A model generated the notes under the pieces. It made no database searches and had not been told where the DNA came from. It was given only the letters and a program-made list of their open reading frames with translations. The position numbers and the translations under genes were made by a program. Source: Helicobacter typhlonius (GTDB taxonomy: Bacteria; Campylobacterota; Campylobacteria; Campylobacterales; Helicobacteraceae). From it: DNA of 64,000 nucleotides. Numbering within the stretch: position 1 is the stretch's first letter; each line of letters starts with the position of its first letter. Below are positions 28,850-36,149 of this stretch, one piece after another. Location: the NCBI RefSeq assembly GCF_001460635.1, contig NZ_LN907858.1, positions 1,178,001 to 1,242,000 of the forward strand. Direction: 5' to 3'.

Positions 28850-29667
28850 AGCCCGTGGTCCTTATTATAAAATTCAATCGCACTATCAAGCGGCAAGATC
28901 ATATCACCCATTCGTAGCATAGGAGCACCTTTATCAAAAATAATGCTTTGCACCTCTCCTCTTCCCACACGAGCAGTATGATATTGCTTTGTGCCTTCAT
29001 CAAGATTATACTCCGCGCGGATATTATAAGTGCCATCATCAACCTGCTTACCTTGATTATCCAAAGTATCCCAAGTAAATTCCAAATAGCCATTTTGATT
29101 TGCTCTATCTTTAAGTGAAATGCTTTTTACCATTTCATTGCTGCTATTAAAGATATGCACCATAGGTTCGCCCTTATTTGGGTCAATTTTTTGGTCAAAG
29201 TATATAGAAAATTTCACCGCCTTACCCCGCTCCACATTCACGCCAAAGACATCAGTTTCTGCGACTTTGCCTATCATTGACACCGTGTTGAGTGCATTCA
29301 GTTGAGCCGTAAGCACATTTGATTTTGCATTCTCTTGCATACCAAGATTCAAAGCTTCAAGGGATTCTTTCATTTGGGATTGAAATTCTTTAAGCTCTTT
29401 ATTTGTTTCCTGCGTGCTTTTCATCGCCTCCGCCACTTCAACCATTGTCTTTTTATTTTGCTCCTGCATTTCAACCTGTGTGAGTTGGGCAGTTTGTGTG
29501 ATGATTTTGTCTGTTTCCATAGGCGCGGTTGGGTCTTGATTCTTTAATTGCTCTAAAAAGAGGCGCATAAACGCGTCATTATCAAGCTCATTAATATTAC
29601 GCACCTTTTCCTTTTCTTTTGCTATTTTTGCCGCACTGCCTGTAACTTCTGCTAAATCAACTGCCAT
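28846..29667 (-). CDS. flgD: Flagellar hook assembly (cap) protein FlgD
   Basis: 273 residues. The N-terminal region has the FlgD export/assembly motif (DAFMRLFLEQLKNQDPTAPMET) and a coiled coil; the C-terminal half has an FnIII/Ig-like FlgD domain (YLEFTWDTLDNQGKQVDDGTY) ending in a tudor-like strand set. FlgD caps the growing hook and is discarded once it is complete. It is coupled to flgE by a four-base overlap and lies 15 nt after fliK. Confidence 0.92.
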   Translation of the reverse strand: MAVDLAEVTGSAAKIAKEKEKVRNINELDNDAFMRLFLEQLKNQDPTAPMETDKIITQTAQLTQVEMQEQNKKTMVEVAEAMKSTQETNKELKEFQSQMKESLEALNLGMQENAKSNVLTAQLNALNTVSMIGKVAETDVFGVNVERGKAVKFSIYFDQKIDPNKGEPMVHIFNSSNEMVKSISLKDRANQNGYLEFTWDTLDNQGKQVDDGTYNIRAEYNLDEGTKQYHTARVGRGEVQSIIFDKGAPMLRMGDMILPLDSAIEFYNKDHGL

Positions 29668-29682
29668 TGTCCTACCCTCAAC

Positions 29683-31936
29683 CTACGCATATTTTGGAAG
29701 CGTGATATGAATCATATTTATCTCGCCATTTTGCGAATCTTCCAAGCCATTTTTGTTCCTATTTTCGTGAGATGAGCCATTTTGTGAGGCGTTTTGCTCT
29801 CTAGGATTATCTCCACCGCCCTTTTCACCGGAACTAAAGCTTATATCTACATTTTCAAAGCCTACCTGTGCGAGAGAGTTTCTAAAATCCACTTGATTTT
29901 GCAAGAATAGCCCCACCGCGTTGGCATTTGACAACACACTTATATGCAAATCCTTGCCTTTTTTTGTGATTGTAAGCTCCAAACTCCCTAAATTACGCGG
30001 ATTTAGCTCCATAGAAAGCTTTGTAACCGGTGGCTTATAGTTTAATATCTCCTCACGCAAAGTCTGTGCGAAATATCTTATATTTTCTTTAGCAAGAGCT
30101 GAACGATAGAGAATCTGCGTCTTCTCATTTTGCTTGACTTGACTTACCTCCGCACTTTGCTTTTGTGCACCACTCTTTTGCGTTTGACTTTCTTTTTGCT
30201 CTTGGATTTCTTTGGGCTGCTCCTTTTTTTTCTCTCCACTATTGAAACTTTCTATCTTTTGAGGCTCTTCCTCATCGATAAACTGACTTGCAAGCATATC
30301 CTCAAAGCCTATTTGCGCCTCCTCTTTATTTTTTGACTGCACGGATTGAGAATCGCCTGATTTTGTCATTTTTTGGCGCGAATCCTTTTGTGAATCTTTG
30401 TGATTTTTATCCTTATTTGATTCCACAATCGCCAAACTCTGTGCCAACACATTGCCCTTATTTTGTGCATTTGTATTCTGTGGCATTTGCCCTTTAGCTT
30501 GAGGTTTTAAGATGATTTCGCTCTCTTTGGATTCTATTTCTTGTGCCACTTCATCATCTTCTAGCTCAAATGCTTGTGGCGCAATATACTCTTTATGCTC
30601 CTTGCTCTGCTCCTGCAAAATCTGCGATACCTGCACTTTTTGTGTCGCTTGAATTTCTTTAGAATCTGCAATCTTTTTAATATCTAAAGGTTTTTTTGCA
30701 GATTCTTTAGAATCTATCACAACATTCTGCACCTCTTGCTTCTTGGCATTTTTGTGCTTCTTTGACTTTTTTGTCTTACCACTAGTTCGCTTTGCATTAG
30801 CAGATTCTAATACATCTTTAGTCTCTTTAGAATCTGCACCCTTTATAGGCATATCCTTGAGCGAGGATATTTCCACCTTAGATTGAGATTCTACGATACG
30901 CGTGGTCTCACTACTTTTAGAGTGAGATTCTACGATATGTGTAGTCTCGCCATTTTTAGACACAAAAGTCTTTGTGCTGCGCTTCTCAACTATCTCTACA
31001 TCAGCTGATCTGGGGTCTGTCCTTTATAAAGGATAAATCAGCGATATTTTCTGTCTCTGGCTTTTTACTCGCATACTCATTTGAGATTTTGCTCGTGATA
31101 TTTTTAGGCTTGTTCGTGCCTCGCTTCACAATGGCGATTCTATCGACATTATTTTCATACTCATACGCTATACTTTCTTTTGCCGATGCGGGAATAGTCT
31201 TCACCTTTGGCGTGGCTGGCTTTTCCTCCTCTTTACTTAATATAATATTGCTAGGATTAAGTCCCTTTACTTGGGCTAATCTCTCTATATCTGCCAAAGT
31301 CTTTTCATCATTCACCTTTTGAGGCATTGGCATAGTTGTAAGACGCTCTGCTGGAGACTTTTGCTCTGCTAGTTTTTGTTCATTTTGCCCCGTTATTGTT
31401 TTATCAATGGCAGGTTTAACAAGATTTTGTATATTTTTATCGTGTTCTGCACCGGGTTGTGAATCTGCCTTAAGCGTTTTTTGAGATTCTTTATTTGCCG
31501 CGCTCAATGCTTCAATCAAAGGATTTACCTCTGCTGGTTTTGATTCTTTTGCATTTTTAATCTTTTCTTGCAAGGCTATTTTAGAATCCTGCCCGTCATT
31601 GTCCGCAAAATCAAATGATGTAAGCGGAGCAGATTTTGCATTCGCTTCTTTACCTATAGCGAGTTGAGATTGTGTATTTGGCATACTTGATATATTTTTA
31701 CCTTGCGTGGCTTTAGCATTTTTAGTCGGTATTTTAGAATCTTGCTCGGCTAACTTCGCCTTATTTTGGGCTTTTTGCGCGGATTCTGTATTTTTTGCAG
31801 TCTTAGCCTGTGCGGCTTTGGCAAACATATCTTCAAACTTGCTCTCAAGCTTGCTTACTTCGGCTGATGGTGAGTTGGCGCGTTTATTTGTGGAATCTGT
31901 TTTGTTTAAAATGGTGTTCTGCATAGCATCTAGCAT
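29683..31936 (-). pseudogene. fliK: Flagellar hook-length control protein FliK, frameshifted
   Basis: The gene is split into two frames. The N-terminal 311 codons run from ATG 31936 (GAGGAG seven bases upstream) to a stop at 31001; the C-terminal part is open in the next frame from just upstream of 31001 to 29683. Dropping one base in the CCCC near 31009-31012 (coding ...KDRP|RSADVEIVEK) makes one ~750-residue protein. The long Lys/Gln/Ser-rich low-complexity body and the C-terminal LSMELNPRNLGSLELTITKK are typical of FliK, the secreted ruler that stops hook growth at the right length. The downstream frame has only a GTG without a Shine-Dalgarno, so reinitiation is unlikely. The cause may be mutation, reversible variation or a sequencing error. 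Confidence 0.75.
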
Positions 31937-31972
31937 AGTCATACTCCTCGAGTAAATTTTGTAAGAGATAAA

Positions 31973-31987
31973 GCAAAAAATATTCCG
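31973..31987 (-). promoter_or_regulatory. Sigma-54 (RpoN) promoter of the fliK-flgD-flgE operon
   Basis: Minus strand CGGAATATTTTTTGCTTT contains GG and GC separated by exactly ten bases, the -24/-12 signature of RpoN promoters. It ends ~37 nt before the fliK start. In H. pylori hook genes belong to the FlgR/RpoN class II flagellar regulon, which agrees. Confidence 0.75.
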
Positions 31988-32075
31988 TATATACCCAAAA
32001 AATCAACAAACACTACGCAAAAGTTTGTAAAAATTATTTTATAATAGCGCTCATAAACACACAAAAAGGAATATA

Positions 32076-32654
32076 ATGAAATTTTGTAGTATCATACTAC
32101 TATGGATAATGCTCCTCACACAGGGCTTTTCTTACGAAAAAAGCGGGTTTAAAATCTATGGCGATGTAATGTTGATTTTGCCCTTTGCAATGATGGCATA
32201 TAGCTATAGTATTGATGATATTCAAGGCGTGAAGCAACAGGCTATCGGTGCTGGAGCGACACTCATCGGCACACATCTTATCAAACAAGGATTTGTCATC
32301 GCCTCACGCTCGAATGAAGCAAACGCTAGAATCTCCCAACGCCCGAACAATGGGAGCTTTGATGGCTTCCCCTCCGGGCATACTTCATTTGTATTCTCAA
32401 GCGTGGGATTTGCTCAAAAACGATATGGTTGGAAATGGGGATTACCACTTGCAGCAGTGGCGACTTCTGTGGGAATAAGCAGAATCTACGCGGAGAGGCA
32501 CACCACTGCGCAAGTTATTTCCGGAGCAATTTTTGGCTTTGGCACTTCGTATCTCCTTGCTTCAAAATATCAACCAAAGCATCTTAGTCTCTCACTTCAT
32601 ACCGCCATAGATGGCACACCAAGCTATCATTTACACTACAAAAAGGCATTTTAG
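32076..32654 (+). CDS. PAP2-family phosphatase
   Basis: 192 residues with an N-terminal signal/anchor (residues 1-18) and further hydrophobic helices. The PAP2 motifs are present: QRP (motif 1 core), FPSGHTS (motif 2) and SRIYAERH (motif 3). The usual Asp four residues after the motif-3 His is Gln here (HTTAQV). These enzymes dephosphorylate lipid phosphates such as undecaprenyl or phosphatidylglycerol phosphate, or lipid A, at the periplasmic face. Helicobacter uses relatives (LpxE/LpxF) to alter lipid A. The exact substrate is not visible. A weak plus-strand -10 (TATAAT near 32039) precedes it. Confidence 0.8.
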   Translation: MKFCSIILLWIMLLTQGFSYEKSGFKIYGDVMLILPFAMMAYSYSIDDIQGVKQQAIGAGATLIGTHLIKQGFVIASRSNEANARISQRPNNGSFDGFPSGHTSFVFSSVGFAQKRYGWKWGLPLAAVATSVGISRIYAERHTTAQVISGAIFGFGTSYLLASKYQPKHLSLSLHTAIDGTPSYHLHYKKAF

Positions 32655-32776
32655 CCAAACACCCTTGTTGGAAGCGTTACTTTGTATAAAAAATGTTTGT
32701 GTAATTTGCTTTTTTAAGAGTGATTTTTAAGTTTTATTATAAAATTATGGCTTAAAAAATCAAAGAAGGAAAGAAT

Positions 32777-32911
32777 ATGACACCTCAAGAAAAACTCAAT
32801 AAGCAAATTTATGATGCGCTTAATGCTACAATAGAAGCACCAAAAGAGAAATTAGAATCTCTAAAAACAAAAGTCCTTACACTCTGTGAAAATGTGGTGC
32901 AATGGGGGTAA
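32777..32911 (+). pseudogene. Truncated small ORF abutting nadK
   Basis: A 44-codon frame with a good GAAGGA site and an upstream TATAAAAT. It reads MTPQEKLNKQIYDALN, then helical Lys/Glu-rich sequence, and runs about 20 bases into antisense nadK before stopping. Its last residues (NVVQWG) are simply antisense to nadK, so the gene appears to have lost its 3' end at the same junction that truncates nadK. The family is unknown. Confidence 0.35.
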
Positions 32912-33572
32912 GCAAAATGTTGCGACAATAAGGATAAATAACTGAACCACCTGCACTAATATTATACGCAGTAGAGCCAGCAGGCGTGCCGATGATAAGC
33001 CCATCACATCTATAAGTATTAAAATATTTTCTATCAATACTTGCATCAATATGCACCATACCGCTTAATTCGTGTTTGGAGATAAGAAACTCATTGATGG
33101 CAATAAGTGTTTGAGCAGGAGTTTGGTTTTTATTGTCTAAATTGTCTTCGTATGCGGTATTTAAAGTGGAATATATACGCGCTTGAAGCACGAGATGTTT
33201 TTGCAGAGTGTAATCCCCACTTTTAAGATGAGAAGTAAAGGTATGTAGATTTTGAGGCATAAGTGCCGTAAGAAAGCCTAATCGCCCTGTATTAATCCCC
33301 ATACAAGGTAGTTCATATTCAAATGCGCGGCGAAGCATAGAAATAAGTGTCCCATCGCCACCAAGGCTAAAAAGTGCATCACATTGTGTAGCAAGCTGAT
33401 GAAAATCTCTTCCTAAGAGTTCAATCATACCCCCACTAATGCTTTCTAATATCACTTCAATGCCAGCATTATTAAGCTCTTCTTTTATTTGCAAAAAAGT
33501 CGTTTTTAGCTCCGGGCTTGAAGGGCGCAAGATAACGCCAACTTTTGTAATAGGGGCATTATGAGATTTCAT
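32877..33572 (-). CDS. nadK: NAD kinase, C-terminally truncated
   Basis: 231 residues against roughly 280-290 for Helicobacter NAD kinases. The catalytic core is present: SLGGDGTLIS (GGDGT), NTGRLGFLTA, YRCDGLIIGTPAGSTAYN followed by SAGGSVIYP. Homology ends at LLTPIAPH; the frame then stops after three unrelated residues, so the final ~50 residues (last beta strands) are missing. The enzyme phosphorylates NAD to NADP and is normally essential. In H. pylori and Campylobacter recN follows nadK; here recN is absent and an unrelated, opposed ORF abuts instead. An intact copy or an assembly error needs to be considered. Confidence 0.8.
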   Translation of the reverse strand: MKSHNAPITKVGVILRPSSPELKTTFLQIKEELNNAGIEVILESISGGMIELLGRDFHQLATQCDALFSLGGDGTLISMLRRAFEYELPCMGINTGRLGFLTALMPQNLHTFTSHLKSGDYTLQKHLVLQARIYSTLNTAYEDNLDNKNQTPAQTLIAINEFLISKHELSGMVHIDASIDRKYFNTYRCDGLIIGTPAGSTAYNISAGGSVIYPYCRNILLTPIAPHFHRV

Positions 33573-33580
33573 TTTAGAGT

Positions 33581-34189
33581 CTATTCCACATAGTATGCGC
33601 GGACAACAAATCCCCTTTGATTTGCTTTTTGCTGACTTAAGCCCTCAAATGCTGCGACATTTGGCATTCTTTTGCTCACTATATAAATAGCCTCTCTTGC
33701 GCGAAAACTCGCTAATCCTTCTTGTTTAAGCTCTGGGCTTAGCCCTGCATAAGGGAGATTATCTACCACGCCTGAAATCTCAAAAGCCACAATTTTATTA
33801 TCTGCCCTTGTCATTGCTACAATACCACTTGTAAGCTCTTCAGTGCAGTTTTTTGGCATACCCCAACGTCCTATTTTCATATTGACACAACGTGCCACGA
33901 TTTTATCTTTTGGTTTGATAGAATAGCGGAGTTTCACAGGAGTGCTCTCTTGCTCTTTTTTTAATGCTTTGGTTTGGGCTTTTAAACGTTGAATTTGCGT
34001 GTCTTTAGAATCAAGTTCAGATTTTTCTATTTTTTCTTGCTGTAAAAGATTAGATTCTATTTTTTCACTAATATCCTCAAGCGAAATATCAGAATCTGCT
34101 GCTATATAATAATATACACCACCAAGAGCCACTAAAAGTAGCAGGACAAATATTAAAAAAATTTTTATTTTTGATGAATTCCTTTCCAT
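33581..34189 (-). CDS. Membrane-anchored periplasmic protein, probably RpoN-controlled
   Basis: 202 residues: one N-terminal membrane helix (residues ~9-30), a coiled coil (~40-82, EKSELDSKDTQIQRLKAQTK), then a ~110-residue domain rich in short strands with two Cys (RCVNMKIGRWGMPKNC) that could form a disulfide. The C-terminus RAREAIYIVSKRMPNVAAFE followed by ...QRGFVVRAYYVE faintly recalls OmpA-type peptidoglycan-binding folds, but I do not recognise a family. It lies nine bases upstream of nadK. A sigma-54-type site almost identical to that of the hook operon lies 76 nt upstream, pointing to a motility-linked role. Confidence 0.6.
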   Translation of the reverse strand: MERNSSKIKIFLIFVLLLLVALGGVYYYIAADSDISLEDISEKIESNLLQQEKIEKSELDSKDTQIQRLKAQTKALKKEQESTPVKLRYSIKPKDKIVARCVNMKIGRWGMPKNCTEELTSGIVAMTRADNKIVAFEISGVVDNLPYAGLSPELKQEGLASFRAREAIYIVSKRMPNVAAFEGLSQQKANQRGFVVRAYYVE

Positions 34190-34264
34190 AGCTATACACT
34201 CCTTGTATATGTCAAAAGCTAGAGGTTATAACGCCTTTGGTGCTCCTTATTTTAAGGAATATAA

Positions 34265-34278
34265 GCAAAAAATATTCC
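34265..34278 (-). promoter_or_regulatory. Second sigma-54 (RpoN)-type promoter
   Basis: Minus strand TGGAATATTTTTTGCTTAT: GG-N10-GC, sharing 16 consecutive bases (GGAATATTTTTTGCTT) with the hook-operon site at 31973-31987. It lies 76 nt before the ATG of the gene at 33581-34189. Confidence 0.65.
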
Positions 34279-34427
34279 ACCATAAGGTTAAGATTCTATT
34301 AAGTCGCTGTAATATACAATCTTAAATTTATCTTAGAAAGGCTTTCGTGTAAAGCATTACATTAGAGACGCATCATACTTCTTTTTCTTACGCACTCTAA
34401 TTTTATTTTGCTATTTTGGGGAATGTT

Positions 34428-35654
34428 ATGTTTGAGGATTTCAAGCAAAGATTCCTAGTCAAATTTTGGTCGCCTATGCCCGCGATTATCGCACTTGGCG
34501 TAATGGCTGCTTATTATTTTGGTTTGACTGGGACTTATTGGGCTGTTACAGGTGAATTTACGCGTTGGGGCGGACATATTATGAATCTTTTGGGTGTGGA
34601 TACAAGCACTTGGGGTTATTTTAAGATTCTAGGTTTGCAAGGAACACCGCTAGATAGGGTAGATGGCGTGATGATTATTGGAATGTTTGCAGGGGCATTT
34701 GCCGCTGCCGCAATGGCAAATAATGTCAAGTTTCGTTTGCCTCAAAGCAATATTAGAATCGCTCAAGCCCTTATTGGTGGGATTATCGCAGGATTTGGTG
34801 CGAGGATTGGTATGGGTTGTAATTTGGCGAGTTTCTTTACGGGGATTCCACAATTTAGCTTGCACGCGTGGTTTTTTACGATTATGACGCTTGTTGGTGT
34901 GTGGCTAGGTACAAAGGTTGTTTTACTCCCACTTTTTCGCTCTCATACAAAGCTAGAGAAAGTCAGTGCGCAAAAAGACATTGGAAATAGCAAAGAAAAT
35001 CAGAGTAGGGCAAAACTCCTTTTTGCACTTGGTGTTTTGGTATTAGTTGGAATTGGCGTTTGGGTAGCGTATCTAATGGCGTATGGAAATATTCCAGAGG
35101 GCAAAAAGATTCCTATTTTAGCACTTGCAGTTGTATTTGGTGTGGGATTTGGATTTATCATCTCGCGTGCGCAGATTTGCTTTACCTCTGCCTTTAGGGA
35201 TTTATTTATCACAGGGCGTGGATATATGGCAAGAGCGGTGATTGTGGGAATGATGGTTTCAACTATTGGCGTTTTTAGTTACATTATGCTTGGACTTCCG
35301 CCTAAAATTATGTGGGCTGCGCCAAATGCAGTGATTGGCGGATTGCTCTTTGGCTTTGGTATTGTGATTGCAGGAGGGTGTGAATGTGGCTGGATGTATC
35401 GCGCAGTTGAGGGGCAGGTGCATTATTGGATTGTAGGTGTTGGTAATGTCATTGGCTCTACGCTTTTGGCAGCGACTTGGGATTATTATTCTGTGCCGCT
35501 TGCGACAAGCTTCCCTAAAATTAATCTTTTAGAATCCTTTGGTAATTATGGTGGCTTGGTGGTAAGCTATGTGTTGCTTTTTGCATTCCTTGCCTTTGTG
35601 CTGTTTCTTGAGCGGCGATATTTTGCCAAAAATAAACGATTTGAACGCGCATAA
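34428..35654 (+). CDS. YeeE/YedE-family thiosulfate (sulfur) uptake permease
   Basis: 408 residues from ATG 34428; a TTG at 34416 is in frame but the ATG follows GGGGAATGTT. About ten membrane helices form two similar halves, each with a conserved Cys-containing loop (GMGCNLASFFTG; AQICFTSAFRD; GGCECGWMYRA). In the TsuA branch of this family such cysteines relay thiosulfate across the inner membrane. The next gene is a TusA-like protein (TsuB type), eleven bases downstream, which is the typical pair. The related YedE/YedF pair has been linked to selenium, so substrate remains partly open. Confidence 0.85.
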   Translation: MFEDFKQRFLVKFWSPMPAIIALGVMAAYYFGLTGTYWAVTGEFTRWGGHIMNLLGVDTSTWGYFKILGLQGTPLDRVDGVMIIGMFAGAFAAAAMANNVKFRLPQSNIRIAQALIGGIIAGFGARIGMGCNLASFFTGIPQFSLHAWFFTIMTLVGVWLGTKVVLLPLFRSHTKLEKVSAQKDIGNSKENQSRAKLLFALGVLVLVGIGVWVAYLMAYGNIPEGKKIPILALAVVFGVGFGFIISRAQICFTSAFRDLFITGRGYMARAVIVGMMVSTIGVFSYIMLGLPPKIMWAAPNAVIGGLLFGFGIVIAGGCECGWMYRAVEGQVHYWIVGVGNVIGSTLLAATWDYYSVPLATSFPKINLLESFGNYGGLVVSYVLLFAFLAFVLFLERRYFAKNKRFERA

Positions 35655-35665
35655 AGGAGGAGAAT

Positions 35666-35905
35666 ATGCAACAAGAAATTATCCCAAATTTTAGATTAGA
35701 CTTGCAAGGCGAGCCTTGCCCTTATCCTGCGGTAAGAACTCTGGAGGTTTTGCCCGAGCTTAAAAGTGGCGAGATTTTGGAAGTGCTAAGTGATTGCCCA
35801 CAAAGCATTAATAATATCCCCATTGATGCGAAAAATCACGGCTATGAAGTGTTAGGAGTAGAGCAGCTAGGAGCCACGATAAGGTATCTTATCAAGAAGC
35901 CTTAA
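35666..35905 (+). CDS. TusA/YedF-like sulfurtransferase (TsuB type)
   Basis: 79 residues of the TusA family. The CPYP motif (LQGEPCPYPAVRTLEVL) holds the persulfide-carrying Cys; the fold ends with GATIRYLIKKP. It probably accepts sulfur from the substrate brought in by the adjacent permease. AAAGGAGGAG lies seven bases before the ATG, and the spacing of eleven bases implies one operon. Confidence 0.85.
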   Translation: MQQEIIPNFRLDLQGEPCPYPAVRTLEVLPELKSGEILEVLSDCPQSINNIPIDAKNHGYEVLGVEQLGATIRYLIKKP

Positions 35906-35976
35906 AATATGCAGATTAAGATGTTTAAGCAAAATTATTTTATAATGCGACATTTTAAAACTTCGGGGGAGTAGCA

Positions 35977-36081
35977 ATGGCAAGAAAGGCTTGTAATATA
36001 ATTAAAGATTCTTACACACATAAGATTTCACAGAGTGAATCTACTAATCCCCCCCCCCTATTTTTATTGCTTATGTATTAA
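35977..36081 (+). pseudogene. Short ORF with a C10 tract, probable phase-variable remnant
   Basis: 34 codons with a strong ribosome site (GGGGGAG) starting MARKACNIIKDSYTHKISQS; C10 encodes PPP plus the first base of the next codon, and the frame stops eight codons after it. Adding or removing Cs gives only short alternative tails (none reaching the next gene in an open frame), so the original 3' part appears lost. The sequence from 35906 to 36149 holds nothing else. Confidence 0.35.
36049..36058. repeat. C10 homopolymer
   Basis: Ten consecutive C inside the short ORF 35977-36081, about 90 nt upstream of the BspA-like gene. The length is in the slippage-prone range. Confidence 0.8.
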
Positions 36082-36149
36082 AGCCTAATTCCTCTTAATA
36101 TTTTCGTTAAGTTATAAAGTAAATTTAAGAAAATAATCAAGGAGAGAAA

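Noticed and set aside
30963-31000. GTG at 30963 as the start of a separate downstream gene
   Set aside because: No Shine-Dalgarno, and coding sequence is visible upstream of it in the same frame (SADVEIVEKRSTKTF), so a frameshifted fliK explains it better.
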